A stretch of DNA of 17,998 nucleotides from Vicinamibacteria bacterium (GTDB lineage Bacteria > Acidobacteriota > Vicinamibacteria > Vicinamibacterales > UBA2999): contig JAICEG010000043.1 of NCBI GenBank assembly GCA_025924295.1, positions 1-17,998 on the forward strand. The letters are read 5' to 3'. Of the stretch, positions 6,570 to 14,096 are shown piece after piece; the stretch's first letter is position 1; each line of letters begins with the position of its first letter. Both the position numbers and the translations under genes were made by a program. The notes beneath the pieces were generated by a model. The model saw only the letters and a program-made list of their open reading frames with translations. It had not been told where the DNA came from and did no database searches.

Positions 6570-8153
6570 TCAATTCCTGCACTCAAAGTTCTCCGCCTTC
6601 TCCGGATCGCCCTGCCCCTTGTAATGCGGATACTGCGGATAGGAGCAGAGCGGCCGGCTGCGGCCCGGGAATGCTCGTCCCGTTGCGACAGCTGATGGCG
6701 GGGTCCCCTTCTCGACCCAATCCACGAGCGGTGTCAGGAGATCCATGCTGTCGAGTGCGGCCGTTCCTCCGCCGCAGTGGCCCATCCCGGGCGACAGATA
6801 CAGGCGGCTCCACGCGCCAACCGCCGACGGTCCTCCATTCGCTTTCGTCATCCGCTCGTAGTAGTCGATCGTGTCGAGAGCCGAGAACCACGGGTCGCTG
6901 ACGCCGTGAAAGAACATGAGCTTCCCACCGTGCTTGGAGAAGGTGTTGAGATTGGTCCACCGGGACGTGGCCGTCAACGCTTCTTCCGGGTCGGCCGCGG
7001 CTGCCGCTGCTCTTGCATCAACGTCCATCGCGGTCGCAGCGAACGGCGGCCCGACCGGATTCAGTCCGCCGTGCAACAAGCCGGGAATTCCCTGGGTTGC
7101 CGCAATGCCGGTGTCGTAGAGGAACCCCGGATACACCTGGCGTCCCCTGGAATCCTTCGGGCCTGCAAACGCTTTGTCGAGCGCAGCTGCTTGATCGGCG
7201 GACAGGCAGCCTTCTGCTTTCGTTCCTTTGCATACCAGCGTTTTGGGATTGAAGCGGCACGCGTTGGTGTTGAAGACGATCCCGTCCTTGAGACCATCGC
7301 CGGCGTCACAGGCATTGAGGAATCCGTCGATGACTGCCTTCTTGTCGCTGTCCGAGAGGGCCTGTCGTGTCATCGGCTGGCCCTTGTCGTTCTTCGGCGC
7401 GACCTGGTTGAGCATGGTGGCTACCCACTCGTCGCCGATGCCGGAGAAGTTCGTGCGCATCGCCGGCGCGCCGGCGATGATGCCGTCGAAATACGTGGGA
7501 TGACGCTGAGCCATCAGCATCGCTTCGCGCCCGCCCGTCGAGCACCCCGCGAAATATGAACGGTCGGCCGCTTTGCCGTAGTGCCGGGCGATGATCTGCT
7601 TCGCAAGAATTGCGACCCGGCCAACGGCTTGGTACGCGAAGTCCAATGCGGCTTGTTGTTCGGCCATGAAGCTGGCGTCGAACCCCTGGCCGGTGTGACC
7701 GGTATCGGTAGAGACGACGGCAAAGCCACGAGCCAGGCCGGGCACACCCGCGGTCGCAACCAGGCCAAGCGGAGGCTGAACGCTTCCGTTCAACCCTCCC
7801 CCACCCTGGAACAGGAACCGTCCGTTCCAGGTTTCAGGCAGCGCGAGTGCAAACCCAATCCCATACGGCTTGCCGTCTGCTCCAGTACGTCGATCGAGCA
7901 CGCCATCGAGGCGGCAGAATGCGGGCAGCTTGATGGCGTCGGCAGGCGCACCGGCGCCGCCGCGCGGTGGTGTCGACGAGCCCGCCGCGAACCACTCCGC
8001 TTTCGTGATGGCAAGATTGAGCCCCGGAATCTGCAGCGACGTCAGTGCCGAGCACGCCGCCGCATCCCGCGTGGTCTGCGCCGACGATGGGAGCACGGTC
8101 AGCGCGAGGCAGAACATCACGCTCAGGACGGTGGTTGGACCAACGATGGGCAT
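6570..8153 (-). CDS. Secreted tannase/feruloyl esterase family hydrolase
   Basis: Predicted 527-residue esterase. GGAG lies six bases upstream of ATG 8153-8151, and residues 1-25 form a signal peptide ending SSA. The tannase-family catalytic set is visible: nucleophile Ser205 in GCSTGGRE (203-210), Asp420 in 'HGVSDPWFS' and His459 in 'GMGHCGGG'. Cys204 and Cys460, next to Ser and His, form the CS-D-HC disulfide arrangement known for tannases and feruloyl esterases. 'ACDAGDGLKDGI' (281-292) is the family's Ca2+-binding loop in the lid domain. Length is normal. Family members hydrolyse aromatic esters such as galloyl or feruloyl esters, or the terephthalate monoester MHET; which applies here cannot be told. 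It follows a TonB-dependent receptor by 72 bases and precedes the lipoprotein by 37, fitting an import-and-degrade unit. Confidence 0.9.
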   Translation of the reverse strand: MPIVGPTTVLSVMFCLALTVLPSSAQTTRDAAACSALTSLQIPGLNLAITKAEWFAAGSSTPPRGGAGAPADAIKLPAFCRLDGVLDRRTGADGKPYGIGFALALPETWNGRFLFQGGGGLNGSVQPPLGLVATAGVPGLARGFAVVSTDTGHTGQGFDASFMAEQQAALDFAYQAVGRVAILAKQIIARHYGKAADRSYFAGCSTGGREAMLMAQRHPTYFDGIIAGAPAMRTNFSGIGDEWVATMLNQVAPKNDKGQPMTRQALSDSDKKAVIDGFLNACDAGDGLKDGIVFNTNACRFNPKTLVCKGTKAEGCLSADQAAALDKAFAGPKDSRGRQVYPGFLYDTGIAATQGIPGLLHGGLNPVGPPFAATAMDVDARAAAAAADPEEALTATSRWTNLNTFSKHGGKLMFFHGVSDPWFSALDTIDYYERMTKANGGPSAVGAWSRLYLSPGMGHCGGGTAALDSMDLLTPLVDWVEKGTPPSAVATGRAFPGRSRPLCSYPQYPHYKGQGDPEKAENFECRN

Positions 8154-8225
8154 CAGCTTCTCCCACGCAGGGCAGACAGTTCGTCCTGCTTGGGCGTGAT
8201 TCTAATCCGAGGAAGGCGACGCCAT

Positions 8226-10379
8226 TCAGAAGAACACCCTGACACCGCCGTTGATGACCCGGCCGTCGAGCGGGGCCCAGGCATCAACCGTCCATCGGCC
8301 TTCCGCGTTTCGTTCTGGCCGCACGAGAGGGTCGTAGCGCGTCTGGCGCACGCCCCCCAGGTTTTCCGCGTTGACGAAGAGGCGAAATCGCTCGAACCGC
8401 TTTTCGACCAGGGCGCCCACGATGAACTGTCCGAAGCCCCTCGTGCGATATGGGTTGTCGTCGAGTTCCTGCCGCCCGACGTAATAGAGCTCGATGCCGG
8501 CGCGACCCCAATCCTCCGACTCGAACATGAGGTCGGTGGCCGCGTAGTGACGAGGCGTCAGCGGCACCTCTCGTCGCAGACCCTCCTCATCCAGTTCGCG
8601 AGAGCGAATGAACGCGTAGGTCGCAATCGCGAGAAACGGTCCTGAACGGTAGCGGCCAAGGAGCTCACTTCCCCATGTCGTCGTCGACCCCGTCGCGTGA
8701 ACGAGCACGAACTGCCCGTTCGCCTGCTGGTTGCCGCCATGGGCGTCATCGACGAGCTGGACGGGGTTCCGCACGTCGGAAGCGAACAGCGTGGCCGTCA
8801 CTTCGAGGCCGCCGACGCGGCGCGTCACGTCGAGGGAGCCTCCCCAAGCGCGTTCCGCCTCGAGGCCTTCGAGTGGCGCGAGTCGTGACAAGCCGGTTTC
8901 GTCGGTGTCTTCGATGAACGGTGTCGGCGCAAAGGATCCGCCGCCGGCTGAAACGCGAACCGTCCATTCGGAGACGGGTCTCCACAGCAGCGACCCCCTG
9001 GGTGACGCGAGGGTGCCGTACTCATCGTGAAAGTCCAGTCGGCCGCTGAGCGAGACGCGAACCGATCCGAAGCCGAACTCGTCCTGCGCGAACACCGCTG
9101 GTGCGTTGAACGCATAATCGAATTGCGGCAGATCGACGGCGTCGTACCCGTCGTATTCGTAGGCCGCACCTGCGACCCACGTGTGCCTGGTCGATGCGCC
9201 TTGCAGTGAGACTTCCCCGAACCCGGTCGATCGTGTGCCGCGCTCGCGCACGTCGCCGAAGGTGCGATCCTGTGAATCGGCGCCGTACGATCCTCGAACT
9301 GACAGCAGGCGCGTCGACGGCAGGACGCGACTGACGATGCCGCCGACGTCGCCACGCGAGGTGCCGAGGGATTCTGCGAAAGGACTGCCATCTGGCGCGA
9401 CCTGCCCGTCGAGCGTCCCGCCGCGCCGGTCTTCGAAGATGACACCACCCGTCATCATCGCCGTCGTGCCGGCACCACTCGAATAGAACAACCGCGGTCG
9501 CACCATTCCGCGCTCGTAACCCGCCGCGTCGGTCCATCCGTCTTCGTCCAGATCCCGTCGGTCCTGGTAGTGAAAGCCGCTGAGCAGGGTCACGCTCCAG
9601 CGGGAGGCCGTTGTGTTGGCAAGCCAGAACGTGGAGTCGGTTCCACCAAGCGATGTCACGTTGAGCAGCACTTCTCTACCCGTTTCTGCCGGCCGCCGCG
9701 AGACCAGGTTGATGACACCACCCAATGCTGACGATCCATACAGTGCCGACGCCGCGCCCTTGATGATTTCGACCTGGCCTAGATCGAGAGGAGGCACTTG
9801 CAGGATGCTGAACGAATCACCCTGCCCGCCGTACAGCGGCAAACCATCGGCGAGCATCTGGCTGTAACGGCCGTGCAAGCCTTGTATGCGGACGTTGGCC
9901 GCGCCCAGCGACGGCGCGGTGGGCTGGACGCGCAGGCCGGTCGTCTCGCCGATGAGCATCGCGACGCTGCCCGGCGTCATGAGCGCCTTCTCTTCGATCT
10001 CCTCGCGATCGATGACCTCGACGCGCAGCGGCTGATCCTGAATTCGTGTCGGCGATCGTGCCGCATTCACCACGACTTCTTCTTCGAACTCGGGCAACGC
10101 CTCGAGGGCGATCTCGAGCGTGCCACTCGCCGGTGGTGACGCTACGCGAACCGTGACTGGAAGGAAACCTTCGGCGGCAACCGTGACGTCGATCGGCAGA
10201 TTCGGCACGGACAGCGTGACCAGGCCGCCGCCATCCGTCTGGCCCGTCTCCCGGTCCGCGCTGACGCGCGCTCGGGAAACCGGGCGCCCCTCAGAGGTGA
10301 CGTAAATCATCACCGTCTGCTGCTCGGCGTTCTGAGTCAGCAGAGCGAGAGCAAGAACCACCGCAGTGGACAACGGCAT
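8226..10379 (-). CDS. TonB-dependent outer-membrane receptor
   Basis: Predicted 717-residue outer-membrane transporter driven by TonB-ExbBD. Residues 1-20 form a short signal peptide. Residues about 22-92 form a carboxypeptidase-regulatory-like beta sandwich ('GRPVSRARVSADRETGQTD', 'LPIDVTVAAEGF'). A TonB-box-like EEEVVVNA lies at 99-106. The plug covers about 113-230, with 'VRIQGLHGRYSQMLADGLPL' and 'VEIIKGAASALYGSSALGGVINLV' as its best landmarks. The rest is a 22-strand-type barrel ending in a terminal Phe (VRVFF), needed for BAM insertion. The size is smaller than SusC proteins and closer to siderophore/vitamin-type receptors. Start ATG 10379-10377 has no clear ribosome site and lies 12 bases after the alkyltransferase stop, so translation may be coupled. 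The esterase gene downstream suggests an organic ester or its product as ligand, which is inference. Confidence 0.93.
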   Translation of the reverse strand: MPLSTAVVLALALLTQNAEQQTVMIYVTSEGRPVSRARVSADRETGQTDGGGLVTLSVPNLPIDVTVAAEGFLPVTVRVASPPASGTLEIALEALPEFEEEVVVNAARSPTRIQDQPLRVEVIDREEIEEKALMTPGSVAMLIGETTGLRVQPTAPSLGAANVRIQGLHGRYSQMLADGLPLYGGQGDSFSILQVPPLDLGQVEIIKGAASALYGSSALGGVINLVSRRPAETGREVLLNVTSLGGTDSTFWLANTTASRWSVTLLSGFHYQDRRDLDEDGWTDAAGYERGMVRPRLFYSSGAGTTAMMTGGVIFEDRRGGTLDGQVAPDGSPFAESLGTSRGDVGGIVSRVLPSTRLLSVRGSYGADSQDRTFGDVRERGTRSTGFGEVSLQGASTRHTWVAGAAYEYDGYDAVDLPQFDYAFNAPAVFAQDEFGFGSVRVSLSGRLDFHDEYGTLASPRGSLLWRPVSEWTVRVSAGGGSFAPTPFIEDTDETGLSRLAPLEGLEAERAWGGSLDVTRRVGGLEVTATLFASDVRNPVQLVDDAHGGNQQANGQFVLVHATGSTTTWGSELLGRYRSGPFLAIATYAFIRSRELDEEGLRREVPLTPRHYAATDLMFESEDWGRAGIELYYVGRQELDDNPYRTRGFGQFIVGALVEKRFERFRLFVNAENLGGVRQTRYDPLVRPERNAEGRWTVDAWAPLDGRVINGGVRVFF

Positions 10380-10391
10380 ACGGAGTGGAGG

Positions 10392-10943
10392 CTACGGCTC
10401 AACGCCCCAGGGCAGCGTCGGGTGCACGTCACGGGCTCCTTCGATCTCGAGCAACAGCCGTTTCGTGGACGTACCGCCGGGGGCCGAGAAACCGCCCATT
10501 TTTCCCTGAGCGGCGAGCACGCGATGACACGGGACAATGATTGGGATCGGATTTCGTCCCAGGGCCTGCCCGACCGCGCGCGAGAGTCCAGCGTCGCCCA
10601 GGCGATTGGCGATGTCGCCGTAGGTCACGGTCTCTCCGGGCGAGATCGCACGTGCCTCGACATACACGCGACGATCGAATTCAGGGATGCTCGTCATATC
10701 GAGGACGACAGCCGACAGGTCGCGCTTTTCTCCAGCCAGCAGGCGCTGAACGTCGGCGATGGCACCTCGCACGTGGGACGGCGCGCTACTTTCCTTCAGG
10801 CCGGGATGCCGCCGCTGTATGTGGGCACGCAGAGATCGATCGTCGTGCTCCGGAAGCGCAAGGCCAATGACTCCTTGCGCGCTCCAGGCGATGGCACAGT
10901 GGCCGATGGCTGTCTCGAATAACTCGAACCCGGTTGCCGTCAT
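10392..10943 (-). CDS. ogt: Methylated-DNA--protein-cysteine methyltransferase
   Basis: Predicted 183-residue suicide repair protein that moves alkyl groups from O6-alkylguanine in DNA to its own cysteine. The active-site sequence IPIIVPCHRV is present with acceptor Cys139. 'VTYGDIANRLGDAGLSRAVGQALGRNP' (106-132) supplies the helix-turn-helix, with Arg122 as the probable 'arginine finger', and 'GGFSAPGG' (150-157) forms the binding loop. An N-terminal domain of about 85 residues is present and there is no Ada-type metal-binding cysteine domain, so this is the stand-alone Ogt form. Its ATG overlaps the stop of the permease gene by four bases (ATGA), and it ends 12 bases before the TonB receptor. 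It is therefore embedded in the long run, although DNA repair has no obvious tie to uptake and ester breakdown. Confidence 0.94.
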   Translation of the reverse strand: MTATGFELFETAIGHCAIAWSAQGVIGLALPEHDDRSLRAHIQRRHPGLKESSAPSHVRGAIADVQRLLAGEKRDLSAVVLDMTSIPEFDRRVYVEARAISPGETVTYGDIANRLGDAGLSRAVGQALGRNPIPIIVPCHRVLAAQGKMGGFSAPGGTSTKRLLLEIEGARDVHPTLPWGVEP

Positions 10944-12019
10944 GGTTCGTCCGAAGGCGCAGGCGGCTCGCTCGTTGCCAGCACGACGGCACGCTGCTCC
11001 CTGGCAAACATGTCCCAGACCGACAGGAAGAGAGCGGCGAGCACCGGTCCTGCGACGAAGCCCGCGGCACCGAAGACCGAGAGACCGCCAAGCGTCGACA
11101 GCAGGACGAGGTAGTCCGGCATCCTCGCCTCGCGACCGACGACGAGCGGCCGCATGATGTTGTCAGCCAGGCCCACCACCACGACACCACCGATGACAAG
11201 GATGATGCCCTTGGTCATTGCCCCTGTGAACATCAGATAGATAGCCGCGGGTGCCCATACGAGTGCGGGGCCGAGCAACGGTACCATCGACAGCATCGCC
11301 ATCATGACGCCCCAGAACACCGGAGCACGAAGATCAAGGACAGCGAACAGGATGCCCCCGAGTGCGCCCTGCACCAGACCAACCAGGACCGTCCCCTTGA
11401 GCGTTGCGCGCGTGACGCTGGCGAACCGGTTGAAGAGCGTCCGCTGACGCTGATTGCCCATCGGGATCGCGTCGGACAGCACGGACAAGAGGGCGTCTCC
11501 ATCGCGGAGAAAAAAAAAGAGCAGGTACAGCATGAGAGCCGTCTTGGCGATCACGCTGAGGAGGTTCTGCCCCACCACCACCGCCTGCGTGGCGATCAGT
11601 TTCGCCGTCGCTCCGGCCACCTCATAGATTCGTTGCTCGATGACGTCCGGGTCGATTCCGATGCGTCTCGTCACATCGCGCAGAATCGGGTCAATGCGAG
11701 TCTGAATCGACTCGAGGTCGACTTCCCCCTTCTGGATCCGGTCGTAGACGCCGAGGGCTTCCTGTGAGACGGCAACACCGACGAGTATCAGCGGCACGAA
11801 CACCACGATCAGGATGAGCATCGTGCCTGCCAGCGCCGCCTGAGTCTTTCGGCCTCCGAAGAGATCTTCGAGCTGGCGCTGCAACGGGTTGAAGATGACT
11901 GCAAGCACCGCCGCCCAGAACACCGGCTGGATGAAGTCGAGCGTCAACCAGAAAAACGCGGCAGTGACTGCGCCGAGCAGCATGAAGAACCAGACCTGGT
12001 GCATCCGTCGGTATTCCAT
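10940..12019 (-). CDS. AI-2E family (PerM/TqsA-like) membrane transporter
   Basis: Predicted 359-residue inner-membrane protein. I start at ATG 12019-12017 (AGGTG four bases upstream); a TTG at 12031 would add four residues. Two N-terminal spans (about 8-45, with 'DFIQPVFWAAVLAVIFNPLQ') and a third at 61-85 precede a soluble amphipathic stretch (90-140). Further spans follow: 'LLSVIAKTALMLYLLFFFLRDGD', 'GTVLVGLVQGALGGILFAVL', 'VPLLGPALVWAPAAIYL' and 'GFVAGPVLAALFLSVWDMF'. These are the conserved landmarks of UPF0118/AI-2E transporters. Members export AI-2, act as Na+(Li+)/H+ antiporters or have unknown substrates, so the name should not be read as quorum sensing. The codons for FFF form a run of nine A at 11510-11518 on the plus strand. 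The gene overlaps ogt by four bases. Confidence 0.9.
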   Translation of the reverse strand: MEYRRMHQVWFFMLLGAVTAAFFWLTLDFIQPVFWAAVLAVIFNPLQRQLEDLFGGRKTQAALAGTMLILIVVFVPLILVGVAVSQEALGVYDRIQKGEVDLESIQTRIDPILRDVTRRIGIDPDVIEQRIYEVAGATAKLIATQAVVVGQNLLSVIAKTALMLYLLFFFLRDGDALLSVLSDAIPMGNQRQRTLFNRFASVTRATLKGTVLVGLVQGALGGILFAVLDLRAPVFWGVMMAMLSMVPLLGPALVWAPAAIYLMFTGAMTKGIILVIGGVVVVGLADNIMRPLVVGREARMPDYLVLLSTLGGLSVFGAAGFVAGPVLAALFLSVWDMFAREQRAVVLATSEPPAPSDEP

Positions 12020-12043
12020 CGTCACCTGCAAGGATAGCAGTCG

Positions 12044-12556
12044 CTACTTGTAGTACTCCTTGTACATTCCGCGGCGGAACAGCCAGCCGCCGAGCGGTCC
12101 CAGCCACTGCAGGACGTAGTACATGTAGCCGAGGTCCATCAATTCGATCAGGTTGCCGTCGAGGTCCTTCGCAAAAAAGAACGAATGGCCGCGCGGTGAT
12201 CGCTCAGGCCTGCTGATGCAGACGACGCCCTTGCTGGTCAGATAGTCGTGCCAGCGATTGAGGTTGCGGACGTTGAACGAGATGTGCGTGAGGCCGACCT
12301 GGTTCCACGGTACGACAACAGGCGGCTTGTCGGGCTTGAACTCGAAGATCTCGAGCACGGCGCCGCCGGGCACGCGAATCCAGCCGATCTTGCACCTCGG
12401 TGCCTCGCCGGCAACGCCGAAGAACGTGCGCACCCGCTCAGGCGGCGTGTCGGCCACACCGACGAGGGGACATCCGAAGACGTCCCAGTAGAACCGGACC
12501 GCCTTGTTGAAGTCGGACACGGTGATGCCAACGTGGCTGAAGGATCTGGCTCTCAT
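12044..12556 (-). CDS. VOC-superfamily (glyoxalase/dioxygenase-like) metalloprotein
   Basis: Predicted 170-residue cytosolic protein. I start at ATG 12556-12554, one base after the TGA of the GMC gene, because the product then begins 'MRARSFSHVGITVSDFNKAVRFYWDVFG', a textbook VOC N-terminus. Two beta-alpha-beta-beta-beta modules are visible. Candidate metal ligands stand at the canonical sites: His8, Glu69 ('VLEIFEF'), His91 ('LTHISFNV') and Glu138 ('GNLIELMD'). The last 27 residues (144-170) are unusual for a small VOC protein, being rich in Tyr, Trp and Leu, with 'YYVLQWLGPLGGWLF' ending in a basic 'KEYYK' tail; they could form a membrane-contacting or dimer helix. VOC members include glyoxalases, epimerases, extradiol dioxygenases and resistance proteins. 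Ring opening or isomerisation of the product of the adjacent oxidoreductases is possible but unproven. Confidence 0.85.
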   Translation of the reverse strand: MRARSFSHVGITVSDFNKAVRFYWDVFGCPLVGVADTPPERVRTFFGVAGEAPRCKIGWIRVPGGAVLEIFEFKPDKPPVVVPWNQVGLTHISFNVRNLNRWHDYLTSKGVVCISRPERSPRGHSFFFAKDLDGNLIELMDLGYMYYVLQWLGPLGGWLFRRGMYKEYYK

Positions 12557-12557
12557 C

Positions 12558-14081
12558 TCAGTCGCTTGCCATGATGTGGTCGGCCACCCGCAGCGCCTGC
12601 GCCGCAATCGTCAGGCCGGGGTTGACCGCCGCAGACGAGGGAAAAAACGAGGCGTCGACGACGAACAGATTCGACACGTCGTGCGCGCGGCAATACGGAT
12701 CGAGCACGGAGGTTGCCGGATCAGTGCCGAAGCACAACGTGCCGCACTGGTGCGTGGTGTTGCTCGTGCCGAGCGAATGTGTCACCGGAAACCGCAGTCC
12801 CATGCGGGCAAGGATCCGCTTCATCTCGGTCACGAGCTCGCGATGCGACTGGAGATTGGTCTGCCGGTAGCGCAGGACGATGCGGCCCGAGGAGTCGAGC
12901 GTGATGCGGTTCTCCTCGCGCGGCAGATCCTCGGACATGGCCAGCCAGTCGTACCCGCGATCGACCCACCAGTTGTAAATCGGCAAGGGGATCCAGCGCC
13001 CCCACCAGGGCGCATGAAGCTTGGCCATCAAGCCATGCGTACGGCCCTGTGCCTGGATCTGCCCCAGCGGATAACCGCCCTTCGGGCCAGTGAGGTAGTA
13101 GTCGTTGATCGCGATCGTCTTCGAGAACGTCGTGTCGTTACGCCGTCCCAGATCGACGGCCTCGATCATCGTCGCCAGGTGGGCCATGTAGCGCCTCCCG
13201 ACCAGGCCCGAGGCGTTCGCCAGCCCGTTCGGATGGGCGTCGCTAGCCGAGCGCAACAGCAGCGCGGCCGAGTTCACGGCGCCGCACGACACGATGACCA
13301 GCCCCGCATCGACGCGAACCATTTCACCGTTCCGCTCGATCTCGACCGCGGCGACCTTCCTGCCGGACACATCGGTCAGCAGCCTTGTCGCAAGCGAATT
13401 GGTCCACAGCGTGACGTTGGGCTTCCCCACCGCGGCGCGCACGCACAGCACGTCGGCGTCGCTCTTCGCCTGCACACGACACGGAAACGAGTTGCAGGTG
13501 TTGCAGAGCACGCAGCCGCCTTCTTCGCCCGGCTTGATGAGACCGAGAGGAAGGGGTGAGGGGTGAAGGCCCTGCGCTCGCAGCCGCTGGACGATCTCTT
13601 CCATCGCTCGCGCGTGCGGAATCGGGTGGTAAGGATACGGTGACTGACGCGCCGGCTCTGTCGGATCGAAACCGTCGTCACCATGCACGTGGTAGAGGCG
13701 CTCGGCACGCTGGTAGTAGGGCTCCAGCGCGTCGTAGTCGATCGGCCACGCCGGCGACGTGCCGTCTACATGTTCAGTCGCCTGGAAGTCTTCGCGTCGC
13801 AGCCTGTAGAGAACACTTCCCCAGAACTTCGTGTTACCGCCCACGCAGTAGTGCGTGTACGGAACGAACTGCCCGCCGCTGTCGTCCGACCACTGCTCGG
13901 TCGCTCGATACCGAAGGTCTCTCCAGACCGCAATCGGGCTCCAGTTCTCTTCCTCCTGCGGCACGAACCCGCCACGCTCGACGAGCAGCATGCGGGCGCC
14001 GCTCGGCGCCAACGCCTGCGCAACGGTGCCGCCACCGGCGCCGGTGCCGATGACGACGATGTCGTAGAACAGTTTCTGCAT
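12558..14081 (-). CDS. GMC-family FAD-dependent oxidoreductase with Cys cluster
   Basis: Predicted 507-residue flavoprotein of the glucose-methanol-choline family, oxidising an alcohol, polyol or sugar hydroxyl. The FAD-binding Rossmann motif is GTGAGGG at 12-18 followed by 'VERGG' at 34-38. The second FAD contact 'CVGGNTKFWGSVLYR' is at 79-93. The C-terminal signature contains the catalytic pair His444 ('THQCGTLCFG') and Asn487 ('SSAAVNPGLTIAAQAL'). No signal peptide or Tat motif is present, so it should be cytosolic. Four cysteines at 190, 193, 196 and 201 (C-x2-C-x2-C-x4-C) precede 'RVQAKSDADV'. Related bacterial sugar and gluconate dehydrogenase subunits carry such a cluster, in some cases with an iron-sulfur centre. 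No hitch-hiker subunit or cytochrome gene is adjacent. It lies 15 bases after the Gfo/Idh/MocA stop. Confidence 0.93.
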   Translation of the reverse strand: MQKLFYDIVVIGTGAGGGTVAQALAPSGARMLLVERGGFVPQEEENWSPIAVWRDLRYRATEQWSDDSGGQFVPYTHYCVGGNTKFWGSVLYRLRREDFQATEHVDGTSPAWPIDYDALEPYYQRAERLYHVHGDDGFDPTEPARQSPYPYHPIPHARAMEEIVQRLRAQGLHPSPLPLGLIKPGEEGGCVLCNTCNSFPCRVQAKSDADVLCVRAAVGKPNVTLWTNSLATRLLTDVSGRKVAAVEIERNGEMVRVDAGLVIVSCGAVNSAALLLRSASDAHPNGLANASGLVGRRYMAHLATMIEAVDLGRRNDTTFSKTIAINDYYLTGPKGGYPLGQIQAQGRTHGLMAKLHAPWWGRWIPLPIYNWWVDRGYDWLAMSEDLPREENRITLDSSGRIVLRYRQTNLQSHRELVTEMKRILARMGLRFPVTHSLGTSNTTHQCGTLCFGTDPATSVLDPYCRAHDVSNLFVVDASFFPSSAAVNPGLTIAAQALRVADHIMASD

Positions 14082-14096
14082 CGAAACGTGGGTCGC

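Noticed and set aside
8154..8225. Possible hairpin (GCAGG/CCTGC) between the TonB receptor and the tannase
   Set aside because: A five-base stem with a loop of more than ten bases and no T-run is too weak to call.
7581..8645. 354-codon open frame on the plus strand antisense to the tannase and TonB receptor genes
   Set aside because: It crosses two clear genes and their intergenic gap, and no family features are visible.
10934..11767. 277-codon open frame on the plus strand antisense to the AI-2E permease
   Set aside because: Highly charged His/Arg/Glu/Asp-rich translation, typical of the complement of a membrane protein gene.
10940..12019. Reading the AI-2E family protein as evidence of quorum sensing
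   Set aside because: Most members of this family do not have a shown AI-2 role, and no luxS or signal-response gene is in the window.
12504..13559. 351-codon open frame on the plus strand antisense to the GMC gene
   Set aside because: Its translation is Arg/His/Gln-rich without hydrophobic periodicity; it is a shadow of the GMC gene.
13552..13570. GGGGTGAGGGGTGA low-complexity stretch inside the GMC gene
   Set aside because: It encodes a normal HPSPLPLGL segment in frame and needs no repeat-element explanation.
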